From contig WPIO01000139.1 of NCBI GenBank assembly GCA_009760855.2, positions 250,001 to 314,000 of the forward strand: a DNA stretch of 64,000 nt, written 5' to 3'. Under the pieces are notes generated by a model. That model saw nothing but the letters and a program-made list of their open reading frames with translations, made no database searches and had not been told where the DNA came from. Both the position numbers and the translations under genes were made by a program. Positions 36,395 to 48,301 of the stretch are shown here, piece after piece; positions within the stretch are counted from its first letter, which is position 1; each line of letters opens with the position of its first letter. This DNA comes from Cristatella mucedo. Lineage: Eukaryota; Bryozoa; Phylactolaemata; Cristatellidae.

Positions 36395-36655
36395 GATCCT
36401 CAAGCGAGCTGAGGCTCATGCTTTCTAGTGGTCCTGAGCTGCTGCTTATATGATGCTACGCACTACCTCAACTGCCCTTCCAATCCAGCTACGCTTCCCA
36501 CTTTTTTCTTTCTTGCATGAGATGGAGTCTGATGGCTACCACATGTGTAACCAAAGACGCGTAGGCTTTAAGTGCGAAATTGAACAGTGGTCTGCCTAAG
36601 ATTCTCTTAGTCTTTGTGGCTCTGCTGAGTTACAGGTGGTAATGCATTACAAAAG
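36395..36655 (+). mobile_element. LINE-B 3' fragment
   Basis: Shows 'gtggtcctgagctgctgctt', 'cactacctcaactgc' and 'cttgcatgagatggagtctg', ending at 'gagttacaggtgg' with an ATTAC tail. Confidence 0.8.
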
Positions 36656-37094
36656 ATACGCTTTTTCATGAACCACTCACTCCCACTTCTCCTTAGAACT
36701 TGAGGCACCTACACGTGAATTCTGATTCCTTGTACTGACGTAGGTAGGTGCGCCAGGCTACCGGAATTTCTAGACCATCAGGCATCTTACTTGGGTGCTG
36801 AAAGTAATTTTCGGCGTACAAGAAACCAGACAAGCCGTCGGTGGGCATAGCCAGAATGAAACATTTCCAGTCGACATGCTTCGCTCCGCATGTGCAAAGT
36901 ATATTTTAGTTGGAAAAACGACAAGTTCTCTTAAGCCGCTATGTATTTTTTTTGTATTGCTGTTATCATTACGTGCCCGCACAAAGAATGCGAGATTTCC
37001 ATCTCTATTTGCAAACTGATGTTGCTACTTGAGCATACTGATACATAATCTTATAGATGCACTTCAGTTTAGAGCTGCTAGGTCAATTGCACAT
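36656..37094. other. unassigned sequence
   Basis: Two antiparallel 70-codon frames overlap at 36770-37019. Neither is recognised. Confidence 0.35.
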
Positions 37095-37272
37095 ATGTAA
37101 GGACTCGTATATTATATAATTTATTTGCATAGCACCCTAAGCTAACCTAATCTATATTTAGGCTCTTCTCATGTGCCCCGGGATTCGAGCTCACGACAAT
37201 TGTCATCCAATAAATCACCTCGGCCTTGGCCGAGGGGAGCATTTTAACCACTGGCGAAACCACACAATCCCA
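37095..37272 (-). mobile_element. SINE2 copy: tRNA-like head with LINE-A-like tail
   Basis: Minus strand: box A-like 'tcgccagtggttaaaatgc', a 'cctcggccaaggccgagg' hairpin, and box B-like GAGCTCGAATCCC. The tail 'gagcctaaatatagattagg' then 'ttagcttagggtgct' parallels the LINE-A 3' end block by block. It agrees with the 13.5-kb copy, so the chimeric structure is not a single chance junction. Confidence 0.78.
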
Positions 37273-37453
37273 CGAACCACACGCTCACCTTCCAAGGACA
37301 AACCAGCATTTAGGACTCACTTCCCTCAGCAGACCTAATTTCGCACCAACTTGTGCAATTAATTGAATTTGAATGAATTTGAATAAAAAATGAATTTAAC
37401 CTTAAAATTAAATTTTATTTCAAAGATTAAAGCACTATGTTAATACAAGCAAG

Positions 37454-37507
37454 AATAATAATAATGCATTTGTATTGCTCACTCAAATAACTTGATCACT
37501 TACAAGG

Positions 37508-37577
<70 letters not shown>

Positions 37578-38390
37578 CAAAAGAAGCGTGATCAAATGGT
37601 TAGTATTAGCAGCATGCATAACATGGTTAGAGGTGACATGCACACTGTCCATGTGTACTGTCAATACGGTTAGTGGCTGCAGCAACAGTATCAGCATGCA
37701 TTAGCACACGAAGGACGAATCACAAGAGCCAACTAACTGCTGGGATTAACATGAGCATTCGTAGCTCCTCCCTAAGTTTTTGAGGAGTAAGGAGATGTCG
37801 TGACGACAGTCGGGAATGAGTTCCAGGCTTTGGAAGCACATGAACTAAAGGTATGGTCTCAATAGGTTTTGAGGTTTGTACGACGTATATCTAAACGATT
37901 TGGACAAGAACAACGGGTTTTACAATGCCTGCTAGGCCTGGAGGGGAACTAATTCTGATAGGTAGGATGGAGCCAGAGAATGAAGGGACCTACAAGCAAG
38001 TGACAGAACATTTAAGTTGATACACTGCTTGATTGGAAACCAGTTCAGGTTGGTGAGAAATGGCGTGATGTAGCTACTGCGACGCTCGCGATAGGCCAGC
38101 ATAGCTGCAGAGTTTTGCATCAGTTTTTAGTACCTGATTGCACACACCGGTATACCAGCAAGCAGTGATATGCAGAAGTCTAGTAGGGATGTCACAAATG
38201 CAGGGACACATTTAGATGTAGTATCCCTGTCTAAGCAAACCAATTTTTAGCAGTCATATGCAGCTTAAAAATGGCAGACTTGACTATTGAGCAGATATGT
38301 TTTTATGCTAAATGGTTGCTCTATCCCGGACACCTAGATCACTTGCACATTCAACACGAGATATGCTGCCGAAGCCCCTGCAAAGAATTA
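37454..38390 (-). mobile_element. LINE-A 3' fragment with microsatellite inside its 3' UTR
   Basis: (AAT)n terminus at 37454-37465, then the UTR interrupted by (TA)n at the 'ggcactttacatt' position, then the C-terminal tail (37932-38120 encodes QNSAAMLAYRERRSSYITP). Truncated near the shared 5' point. Confidence 0.85.
37511..37573. repeat. (TA)n microsatellite in LINE-A
   Basis: About 31 TA units replacing part of the LINE-A 'ctttacatttgttg' segment. Confidence 0.96.
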
Positions 38391-38559
38391 AGGGAGATTA
38401 GTCTTGAGTGTTAATTAGGAACAGGAGTTCAGAAACATGCTTCAACCTTATTGATGGACTCTTTTATCTTATCTACCTTGCAAATAAAGAAGCTAAATAA
38501 ACAATCGGCTAGGTCACCACAAGGATCTCTAGGTAATTAGCTAAGAAAACTTTTAATCG

Positions 38560-39785
38560 GTGGTTAAAGCGGCAGCACCCCACTGAAATTGCTCTTCTCC
38601 GTGAAACCAATAATATCCTATGCAGGAACGATGACAGGAATGTCACTGACCAAGCGCTGCTACATCTATTAGCTGCCTTCAACCACATTGATCACGATAC
38701 CCTACTTGAACGACTGAGAACAACGATCAGTCTAGCAGACGAGGCACTGGCGTGGTTTAAATTGTACTTTTTTTGATCATGTTCAATCCGTGTTGTGTGG
38801 GGGTCAGGTCTCATCCACCGGACCAGTCACCTGTGGACCACCTCAAGGGTCAGTCCTCGGTCCTTTCCTGGTCACTGTTAATACTCAATCTCCGGAAAAA
38901 GTTTTCCAGGCCAATCGAATAGGATATTAATTGTATGCTGACAGTATTCAACTGTATTTGCAGAGTTGACCATCGCAATCTGCTACGGGGACTGATAATC
39001 TGAATGCTTGCCTTGCAGGTATTCGATTCTGTTTGTTGTCAAATTTGCTTAAGCTAATGACGATAAAACTGGACTGCTGCTCATAGGACACCCAAAACGT
39101 GTGGCTGAACCAGAGAGTTTGGGTCTTCTCATATGTGATGCTGTTCCCTGTTTTGCGTCCATCTCCTCGGATTCAGGTGTCGTCTTCAATAGCTGCCTAA
39201 ATTTTGAAAGCTCCGTTAAGCAGACTTTTTCCACAGCCGGCCTTCCCATCCGATCTACAAAACTGGCTGCCGTTGTGACTTGCAAAGAATTTAACTAGCT
39301 CTTAGTTCTATCTCGACTACTTTATTTTAATTCATTTTTTAATGGAGTAAAAAAAGCCACTAGATCACAGCTTGCTATGAAAATGGTTTCAAGGCTAGTT
39401 TACAAATCCCAGAGGCCTGACGTTGCGTCTCCTTTGCTAAAAGGGCTTGGGTGGCTTTCGGTTTCTCAAAAGATGCAGAGCTCCTAGGCTGCGGAATTCA
39501 CTTCCACGATTCTTAGGCAATGACACCTACTCTCCTGCAGCCGACCATGGCACATCCTTTCCAGTGGTCCTGAGCTGCTACTTCTACGCTACTCATTACC
39601 TCAGCATCTTTCCTGACTTTGCTATGCTTCTCACTTTTTCTTTGTTGCGTGAGACGAAGTCTGTTGGCTACCGAATGCGTACCAAAAGCTGCTTAGGCTG
39701 TTAGTGGGCTATACAAAACTCTCCTGCGTAACATCCACATGGTCTTTATGACTTTGTGGAGTTACAGGCGAAGATAAATTGTCAG
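38560..39785 (+). mobile_element. LINE-B copy with RT remnant
   Basis: The best view of the LINE-B RT in this window: HPTEIALL, then AFNHIDHDTLLERL, a broken CG(V)PQGSVLG-like segment near 38835, and YADSIQLYLQ near 38935 (YADD changed to YADS). The second half encodes IGHPKRVAEPE and the C-terminal tail, with an internal deletion near 39470. Ends at 'gagttacaggcgaagataaatt'. Stops and shifts make it inactive. CR1/L2-like by overall order. Confidence 0.85.
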
Positions 39786-40815
39786 TGTGTATTTGTCATT
39801 CAAACTGTCGGAATCTACTGCAGCAACTTATAAACTGAATACTTGCTGTCATTCGATCCTGGACGTCGGAACATTTCTTCAAATTAAATACCATAAAATC
39901 AAACTGCTGCCTATAGGACACCCTAAGAGTGTGGCTGGACTAGATGGCTTTGCTCTTCTAATAGGTGATGCTGTTGTGCGACCTTCATCACGTACTCGAA
40001 ATTAAGGTGTCGTTTTTTACTGCTGCATCAATTTTAAAAGCTCCATGCAGAAGAATACTTAGAAAGCTAGCCATCACGTCCTATCCCAATCTAATATTGT
40101 TTCCTTCCACAGTGGCTAGCAACAAAATTCATGAGCTCCTTAGTTCTGTCTCGGGTTGAGTATTGTAGTTTCTTTTTGGCAGGGCTGCCAAAAAACAGCT
40201 AGGCCACTGCAGCTGGCTATGAATATGGCTGCGAGGCTAGTTTTCAAGTCTAAAGGTTTGACCACGCGTCTCCTTTGCCAGGACATCTAGGATGGCTGCC
40301 AGTTGATCAACGGGTACAGAATAAAGTTCTTTGGCTGACCCACAAAGCCCGCCACGGTTTGGCTCCTCGGTACCAAGTTGAACTGCTGCACCAGATTAGC
40401 CTCCTCGTGCCCTCAGGTCTTGTATTGGCACTAAATTAGCTGTTCCATTCCTCCGCTTCAAGAACGTTGGCAAAAGAACGTTTAGCTCTGGATGGCCTAG
40501 ACTGTGGAACACGCTTCCATTACTCTTACGAAATGACAGCTACTCTCCTGCTGCTGAATATGGCACATCCTTTCCAGCCGTCCTGAGCTGCTACTTTCAT
40601 GCTACTCACTACCTCAACTGGTCTCCTGACTCTGCTATGCTTCCAATTTTCTCTTTGTTGCGTGAGATGAAGTCTGTTGGCTACAGAACGGGAACCGAAA
40701 GCCGCTTAGGCTGTGAGTGTACTAAACGAAACTCTCCTGCGTTACACCCACATAGTCTTTGTGGCTTTGTGGAGTTATAGACAGAGATAAATTACATTAA
40801 CATTACCTGGAAGTG
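39786..40815 (+). mobile_element. second LINE-B copy, directly abutting the first
   Basis: Starts within the segment after YADD, then encodes LLPIGHPKSVAGLDGFALLI, the LSRVEYCS-like block near 40150 and the full C-terminal tail. Ends 'gagttatagacagagataaattacattaacatt'-like. Same orientation as its neighbour, with no spacer. Confidence 0.87.
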
Positions 40816-41264
40816 GTTAAGGATATGTTGATTTTAGAAATCAGTGTATTTTAGTTCTATATCTGCGAATCAGCAATATTTTTGCCAAACCTAGACTTGG
40901 CCTTTGCTAGTAATGACTGGTATGGCCCACAGTAGCCTTCGTGTGCCTGACGATGGACGATTAGTTTTGAATGTTTGTATGTTTTCTCATGTTTTATTTA
41001 GTAAACCAAACTAGTTTAATACCTGATACAATCTAGCGGAAGCTGAACAGGGAGACGCTATTCGCAAACTAAAAGCCGGCAGTCTGAAGTTTGGTCGCTT
41101 CCTCTTTATTACGACCCATGCCGAGAACCTGCTTAATTTACCCGATACAACTTTCTGGTTTCAGAATAACTATGAAGGACAAAACAGACGGTGTGGCGGA
41201 GTGAAAAAACGACAATGCAGTGCTGTTGAAGGAATTAATATTAGCCTGTCGCAGGCCAGATGAA
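40816..41264. other. unassigned sequence
   Basis: Nothing recognised. Confidence 0.4.
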
Positions 41265-41440
41265 GAGTTCGCACTTGCATCATACCCAGTGGTAAGGTGC
41301 TTGCTCTTCACAATAAATGTCGTGGATTCTATTCGTGCAGTGGGAGATTATGTATTGCCCACTGAAAAGTGGTAGACATTGTCGTTAAGGTTCTTCTGCC
41401 GCTACGTCAAAGAGGCTTTTGAATTAGCGAATCAATCTTG
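41265..41440 (+). mobile_element. SINE1 copy, moderately preserved
   Basis: 'cccagtggtaaggtgcttgctctt' (box A side), 'gtggattctattcgtgcagtggg' (box B side, degenerate), 'attgcccactgaaaagtggt', 'ttcttctgccgctacgtcaaagaggct' and 'ttagcgaatcaa'. All blocks are in the family order. Confidence 0.78.
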
Positions 41441-42334
41441 ACTGTCTCAATTGGATCCTTAAACTGCCATTTCCAAAACTACATGTCGCTAGAACTAGCA
41501 CATATCACTTCAGCTGCCCTTAAACGAGGGCCATGGTTCTGAGCGTTCGTTTCAAACAACTATTCTCGTGTGGGGGCGCGGGTGGGAAACACGCTTGCGT
41601 TTGAAAGACCCACGCAATGGGCATTTTCACGAAAGCCTGGTAGACTTAATTGGGTCTGACTCGCACGATCTGTATAACCAGACCTTCGCAAAAATATATC
41701 TATTGTGCAATTCATCCCATTTTTCAGACCAGTAATACCTATGTTATTGCAAAACTTGTATCGTCGTTTAGTTTTATTATTTTAGTTTTAACAGCACTTC
41801 ATGAGTCCTAAGTCGGACCACATTGTGTGGATCGCAGACTATACAAGTCCGTGCAGTATGTTTTGCAGACAATTTCATAATCTTTTCTTTCGATAACAAT
41901 AACACATATTGTATTATTTGCAAGTACATAAATAACATATTGCAGTTGTTTCTATAATAAAATAAATACATTTTTTGCTAGCTTTGAAAATTTACAATGC
42001 ACTTACAATACCCTTGTTCCAAGGCCTTGTCGGAGCCTGCGCCTGTCGGGGACTCCACTCAGCCATTGAGCCATTGTTCCAATAGCTGGGGGCGGGGACT
42101 AAAGGTTTCAGCGAGTCAGCCATCAGCCTTGGCTATCGTTTCGCTGCTAAGTCAATTAGCATAAAAAGTGAATAGGCTGCGAAAATGAGCAAGTGCGGTG
42201 AGTCTCAGAGGACACCGTCTGCCTACTCGTCTTGGCGAGTTTCACGTCGTGTCAGACACAGGTTAAGAATGCTGGATTGTTTTGGTATCGTGAAGTTCGA
42301 CCGCCGTCTGTTAAGGTTACCTTCTTTTACAGAA
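41441..42334. other. unassigned, with a promoter-like patch at its right end
   Basis: AT-rich to about 41990, then more GC-rich up to the LINE-B fragment. Confidence 0.4.
42088..42203 (+). promoter_or_regulatory. candidate GC-box promoter and micro-exon
   Basis: A perfect GC box (GGGGGCGGGGAC, 42088-42099) precedes an ATG at 42185. That ATG opens MSKC and is followed at once by a strong donor consensus, CG/GTGAGT (42198). This is the layout of a short first coding exon, but no later exon was recognised and a LINE-B fragment starts 140 bp downstream. Confidence 0.25.
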
Positions 42335-42662
42335 TCTTGAGCTCTGCAGGTCTTAGACTGCGGAACTCACTCCCCCAATTCGTAAGCAACGACAACTACT
42401 CTCCTGCTGCCGACTGTGGCTCATCCTTTTCAGCGGTCCTGAGCTGCTACTGCCATGCTACTCACTACCTCAACTGCTCTTTCTACTCTGCTATGCTTCC
42501 CATTTTCTCTTTGTTGCGTGAGATTAATTCTTTTGGCTACCCAATGCGTAGCGAAAGCTGTTTAGGCTGTGAATACTTTATACGAAACTCTCCTGCAGAA
42601 AACTCATATAGTCTTTATGGCTTTATGGAGTTACAAACGGAGATACATTATATTAGATATTT
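42335..42662 (+). mobile_element. LINE-B 3' fragment, well preserved
   Basis: One frame (to 42711) reads LRLRNSLPQFVSNDNYSP, then SSFSAVLSCYCHATHYLN, MLPIFSLLREINSFGYPMR and LGCEYFIRNSPAE, the LINE-B C-terminus with few changes. The 3' end 'gagttacaaacggagatacatta' follows. Confidence 0.92.
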
Positions 42663-43079
42663 GGCATTCCATACCCACCTCCGGTCAAGCAATTGGCGTT
42701 TATTGAAATAACAGAGTCCATAGCCGGACGTCATATTTGATCCCAAACAAGAATTGATTAGAGGCAAGAAACCGACATGTTTAGATACGGAAGATCGTAA
42801 GAGCACACAGTTATCATGCTACGGAAAGCAGGAAAAAGCATGTGGAAGATTTAAGGCAGTCGGATTGGAAGACCTGGCAAGTAACGTTCGCTCAACCGCG
42901 TACGGAAAACTAATGGCACAGGTAAATAGACTTCTCCACTAGGGCGCTGTATGAAAGCACGTCGCATTCAACTTAGTCTTGACGTACACAGTTTCCCAAT
43001 GTTTAACCAATTAAAAGGGCAATTCGTGCTGATCGCAGGTAATTTTAACACGTAACTTTTCGGCTTTTCCTTAAATGAC
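42663..43079. other. unassigned sequence
   Basis: Nothing recognised. Confidence 0.4.
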
Positions 43080-43420
43080 TTCGACTAAGGAGATTACGCA
43101 ATAACAGTCGGTAGTGAGTTCCTAACTTTACAGTATAGTAATTGACGGCTAAATAGCCAAGGAATTTGAAGCCAATAGCTTACCACATCAGGGCAACTGG
43201 AGCAGTAGTGCCATCGGAGGCCTGAAGTGAGACTGATTTATACATGTCAGATATGAGCCATCGATCGAAGGAACCCATAGAGAGATGGCAGAATTTCTTA
43301 AGTCGATGCACTACTATATAGATAGCCAGTGCATACGAGAGAGCTGTGCTGTTAAGCAGCAATTGTGACGTTAACGACAGACAAGCCTCGCTGCTGAGTT
43401 TTGCACATACAGCAAGCGTG
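43080..43420 (-). mobile_element. LINE-A internal fragment, strongly decayed
   Basis: Minus-strand blocks of the C-terminal tail survive in order: 'tagtgagttcctaac', 'gtcgatgcact', 'agccagtgcatacgag' and 'cgacagacaagcctcgctgctgagttttgcac'. No 3' terminus. Confidence 0.7.
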
Positions 43421-44774
43421 TTATTGCACTGAAGGAAGACTTCGAGTTAACTTTTGGGCACCCTGTACGTATTGGAGACTCTGTACCTGCAGGGTTCTCT
43501 AAAGAAAGGGCAAAGTGCCTGCATGTCGTGCTAAGTGTAGCCACTGCTAGGTTAGTCACTTAATCCGGAAAACGCGGTCACGCATCCCTTTTCGCTGAGT
43601 GTTTCATCTCAGTTGACCAGCTGATGCGTAGTAAAACTGGTACACTGACCTACTAGGCATGCCCACTAGGCTTGCCTTTGTTGGGCCCAGCTGAGCTGCT
43701 GTGTTAGTTTCAGCCTCCTCGTACCTCGGTATTTCTCAGTACCAGTCATTAGTTGTCTTTTCTTTCGTGTATAGATCTTTGGCGACAAAAGCCTGATGAT
43801 TGGTCGATCGTAGAACGAGAAAACAAATTTTTAAATTCTGAACGCAATGACCAAGCCCTCGTTTCTCCTACCAACTCAGAGGCACTTTTTTCCTCTGCTG
43901 CTACTTGGGCCACTTATTTCCTAGTTTATTTCCTCCTGGCATAGCGATGCTGATCACTTTTTTATGCAGAAGACTTGGCCCCGCGAGGTGCAACGGAAGA
44001 AGCACCGGTTTTGAAAAAGAAGGAGGAGGAGGAGCCATCCAAGGAGCCATAAACCGACTTAAATTAGTGCCTTGATAAAGTAAACATCCATATAGCATGC
44101 CTATTTACACTTACCACTCAAACCTGGCAACTAAGTGGACTGGCTGTGTACAGAAATTTCATAAATGATCGATAGTCGTTACTTCTAAGCACCTGGCAGC
44201 GTTGCGGCCCTATTGTAAAGTTGGCTCCTCCTTGCCTCTTTGTTCGTGCTTCTGTCCATGATTTTAGGGAACCTCGGCAGTGCCGCCTTATCACGACAGG
44301 GGCCGGCAAGGTTCCGGGAATCATTTTGGAAGCATCCTATAGGGCGTGTCGGACGACCAAGTCACCCGACGACCCCTTGAACCTTTCGGCATTTCACTCT
44401 GTCACCGTCTAGGTATGGCCCCTCCTAGCTACGGGCGTGCTCCCCACCGCGATTTATCAGTGATTCATGCTTGTGGAGGGATTGGTGAGAAGCAACCCTC
44501 TGTCGCATGAGAGCTCACAAAATACTGGTTGAGCCGTTCAACTGTCAAAACTAAGGCTAAATGCAGAAGATGCATTTCTACAGCGTGAGTACATCCAGAA
44601 TAGCCTGTGGCTGACATCTAAAAACCGTGAAAGGTTTGTTTTCGCTTTAACGACTTCCAGGTAGATGTATCCTGCATCTTGCTAAAGGATTATGCAACTG
44701 AACTGGCAAAAACTGCTACGACCGAGGTCTTTTCAAATCAATGGCCCAGCATTTAAATGGCTTAAATGAAAACA
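43421..44774. other. unassigned sequence
   Basis: 44118-44412 has overlapping open frames on both strands, not recognised. Nothing else seen. Confidence 0.4.
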
Positions 44775-45167
44775 ACATGAAATAATGGAAGTATTAATAG
44801 CAAAAATATATTTATATACCACTCTCTCATAACTGAATCTCTTTGTATGCATTTTACAGATGCGGCATATAAAGCATTACCAAACGATTGGTGGTAGCAT
44901 CCGAAAACACACAGTATAAGCAGGTACAAGCACAAGAAGGACAAATCACGTGGAAAAATCGAATGCTGTAATAAACATGTGTGTTTTAAGCTCCCTTTTG
45001 AATGGCGTCATGTCAGGGGACGTTGTGTAGTGGGTCAGTAGAGATTTCCAGTATTTGTGAGAATACGAACTAAAGCTATGATCTCAGACGCGTTTTCTGA
45101 GGTTCTCATGAGGTATTGATAAAGGTTAAGAGTCAGAACATCAACTTGTAAGATTCTTACCGTGGTC

Positions 45168-45350
45168 GGGGTGAGCCGTGATGGTAAACTAGGTAAGGCG
45201 GTTGCTTTTCACGGCCTCGGTCCCGAGGTCGTGAGTTCGATTCCTGCGGTGGGCAATTCTTTATCGCCACTGCAAGCGGTGGTGTTAGCCCTAAAAGGCT
45301 CTTCTGTCGCTATACAAAAAGAGGCTGTTTAATCAGCTAGGATTTTTTTC
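45168..45350 (+). mobile_element. SINE1 copy, near-complete, inside LINE-A
   Basis: A good copy for defining the family. tRNA-like head with box A 'tggtaaactaggtaaggc' and box B GAGTTCGATTCC, the palindromic 'cacggcctcggtcccgaggtcgtg' between them, 'gtgggcaattctttatcg', a hairpin 'ccactgcaagcggtgg', 'aaaaggctcttctgtcgctat' and the tail 'gaggctgtttaatcagctagg'. The two boxes would make an internal RNA polymerase III promoter. No intact cloverleaf, so it is not a tRNA gene. Confidence 0.9.
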
Positions 45351-46291
45351 TGATAGGTTGGCTGGAGCCAGAGAATAAAGGGACCTAAAGGTAATTGCAA
45401 GAACCTTAGTCGATGAACTGCTTGATTAGGAGTGAGTGCAGATCGGCGAGAAGTGGTTGTCTGTGGATACTGAGGCGCTCACGACATACAAGCCTAGCTG
45501 GAGAGCTTTGCACCAACCGCAAGCGCCTGATTGCAGAGGCCTGCAGACCAGCAAGAGGTGAGTTGCACAAGTCGAAGCAGGATGTCACAAATACATGGGC
45601 CACTTTTGATGTATTATCCCTTTCTTAGCATGCCCGAATTTTTGAAATTTTAATGAAAGTAATCAAACGTAATAAAATTAATCAAAAAGTAATCAATAAA
45701 AATAAAAGTAAAAGTAAAGTAATCAAAGCCTTGACTGTGGAGTAAATGTGGTCATTTAATGAAAGGTCACTTTTGAAAAGGACACCAAGATTGTGAGGAT
45801 TCAGCAGGAGAAAAGCTGGCCAAGCCGATTCAAAGAGTTAGGTCTTCCATTATCTGAATCAAATACAGTTAGCCCATAACTAACAGGTTGGTTTGGTCGC
45901 CGTTGAACTTAAGAATCTTTGCTGCCTTTCATTAGCGGATGTAATCGATGCATGCAGCGAGGAAGGACCGAGAATGGGACTTGCTTGACGGCTGGGAGGG
46001 ATCATAGTAAAGGTGTCATCCGCTGCATAGAATTGAAAACCTAAACTGTGCTTGGCGATCACACCTGCAAGAGGGAAAGTTTAAACTGTGAAAAGAAGCG
46101 AACCGAGCAGAGAGCCCTGAGGTACCCCTTAGTTAAGTGGATCCTTGGATGATGTCTATTTGTTCACATAAATATTCTGGAATCTCCCGCTTAGTTAGGG
46201 CCTAAACTATCGAAGTGCTGCGGCAGTGATGCCCAGACGAGATGCTGAAATCTCAAGAAGGACTTTGTGACCAATATTATCGAACGCTCCC

Positions 46292-47221
46292 AAAAGATAA
46301 TAATGATAATAATAATGCACTTGATAAAGCACCCTCAGAGTACACAATCTCTTTCTAGGCGCTTTACATTTGCTGAAAATGGAAACCTGATTGAACGTTG
46401 AGTAATATCATGCTAATATTAATAATAATAATATCATGCTAATAGTAATATCATTGATAGACAACATGAATAACATGGTTAGGGGAGACATGCACAGGGT
46501 CATCATGCAAATGTTGTTAGATGCAGCATGCACAGTGTCAGCACGGATAAGCACATAAAAACAAGTCACAGGGACCGACTAAATGCTGTCCTAAATAGGT
46601 GTGTCTTAAAGCTCTTTTTAAATGTGGTCAAGCCAGGGATGTTGTGACACAAGTCGGGAGGGAGTTCCAGGCTTATGGAGCCTATGAACTAAATGCACGG
46701 TCTCCAAAGGATTTGAGGTTTGTACCAGGCATTGGTAGACTGTTGTATTCCCAAAGCAGCTGGTACGATGCTTGGCCTGGTTGAGAAGTAGATCTGAGAG
46801 ATAGGCTGGAGCCAAAGAATGTAGTGACCTAAAGGTGAGCGACAAAACCTTTAAGTCGATCCGTAGTTTGACTGGTAGCCAGTGCAGATCAACGAGAAGT
46901 GGTGGGATGTGGCAACAGCGACCCTCACGACAGACAAGCCTAGCTGCGGAGTTTTGCACCAATTGTAAGCGCCTGATTGCACATGCCGGTAGGCCAGCAA
47001 GCAGGGAGTTACAGAAGTCAAGACGGGATGTCACAAATGCATGAACCAGCTTAGACATGGCATCCTTATCTAAACAAGCCCGAATTTTAGTAATGTTATG
47101 TAGCTGAAAGTAGGCAGATATGACTGTGGAGTTGATGTGGTCGTCTAACGAGAGGTTACTTTGGAACATGACACCTGGATTTCGAGCTGATTCATCAGGA
47201 GATATGCTAGCAGAGCTAATT
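46292..47221 (-). mobile_element. younger LINE-A insertion, 5'-truncated
   Basis: Begins with an (AAT)n-rich 3' terminus and ends just past the shared truncation point. It carries one long open tail frame (46618-47169, 183 codons: MFQSNLSLDDHIN, KIRACLDKDAMSKLVHAFVT, PLLVDLHWLPVKLRIDLK, then the C-terminus out of register). AAGATAA occurs at both junctions (about 46286 and 47226), a plausible short target duplication. Few disruptions suggest it is among the youngest copies here. Confidence 0.87.
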
Positions 47222-47420
47222 TTGAGCGTTTAAGATAAAGCAAAACTGACAGAGAGACTTTACCGAAGTCTGCATTGCTGAGAAGGACGTTATATACCCA
47301 AAGCAATGCTGACTCTTTTTATTGAATTGCTTTAAATCAAGACTGGAAGTTACTAGCAAATTTGGAGGTCTCAATATAATATTTCAGTTGGTCTACTGCA
47401 ATTCGTTGCAGTGTTTTTAA

Positions 47421-48301
47421 TGTGAACGGGAGACGGTAATGACTTTTCAGGGCTGTGATGAAAAATAACACTAATGTTTAAGCAAAAGCTAGAGGACCCT
47501 TCCCCGGCAGGTCCCTTTGAGCGGTTAACTAGGCCACTATACTACCAACCATGAAAATTGTACTGAGGCCAAGTATGCAGGATTTTAATGAGGTCGCAGT
47601 GTATTTTTTTCAAATACTAGTGAAGTCTTCCAAAAAAACCTTGATCGTCGGGCGTCTTTAAATTGTCTCGCGTTTTTCCGAAGTCTAGGCTTTGCGACCT
47701 TCTGGACCAGGCAGTGCAATCAGTCATAGTGTTGGCATCATCCTGTCTCAGCTCTGAGCTGACGCATTCAAGAAACACAGCCGCCTATAGACCAGAAATG
47801 CACCATATTTAATAACTCGGCAGTCAGCTTCCTAGTTTGACATCAAATAGAGAGTTAGATCATACAGTGCATAGAATCAAGGTTCGAGATGGAAGTTTGA
47901 TCGAGCACAATCAAGCGTTCAGGGATTGGTCCGGTTTAGACTTGAGTTTGCATCACTGCACGCCAGCGGCTTACTGACTGGGCCCCTAGCTCACCTCCAA
48001 AGTCGATCGAAAGTGTGTACTTAAACGGTGCATAGTCAACTATTTTCTGCATTTAATTGATGTACATTTAAAGACATTTTCAGAGCTCGAACGAAATGTT
48101 TATTAAAATATATCTGAAATATCACAAAGAGAGCAATATGTACATTTTAGGAAGAAATGAAAGTTACAGTCTGCGGCGTTATTTTTCTAACACTTTCGCT
48201 TCTTTTTTAGTGGGCGGTACTAAGTTAACGACCAACGGGAATCGGCGGAAAAAAAATAAACGTTAAAGCACCGATGGGAATAGATCTCAAGTAAAAAGCT
48301 G
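47421..48301. other. unassigned sequence
   Basis: Nothing recognised. Confidence 0.4.

Larger units (their letters stand above)
44775..47420 (-). mobile_element. older LINE-A copy hosting a SINE1 and a younger LINE-A
   Basis: Minus-strand element with the variant-subfamily 3' end at 44775-44900, C-terminal tail to about 45790, a decayed RT core at 45880-46290 (including SLGFQFYAADDTF, the YADD region), and a continuation after the insertion at 47229-47420 that matches 15590-15720. A SINE1 sits at 45168-45350 and another LINE-A at 46292-47221. When both are removed the flanks run on in consensus order. Confidence 0.85.

Noticed and set aside
45168-45350. Possible tRNA gene (box A and box B present)
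   Set aside because: No cloverleaf closes, and the same unit recurs with a common non-tRNA body and tail, so it is a SINE.
46618-47169. 183-codon minus-strand frame as a possible host gene
   Set aside because: It is the C-terminal part of a LINE-A element, identical in order to other copies.
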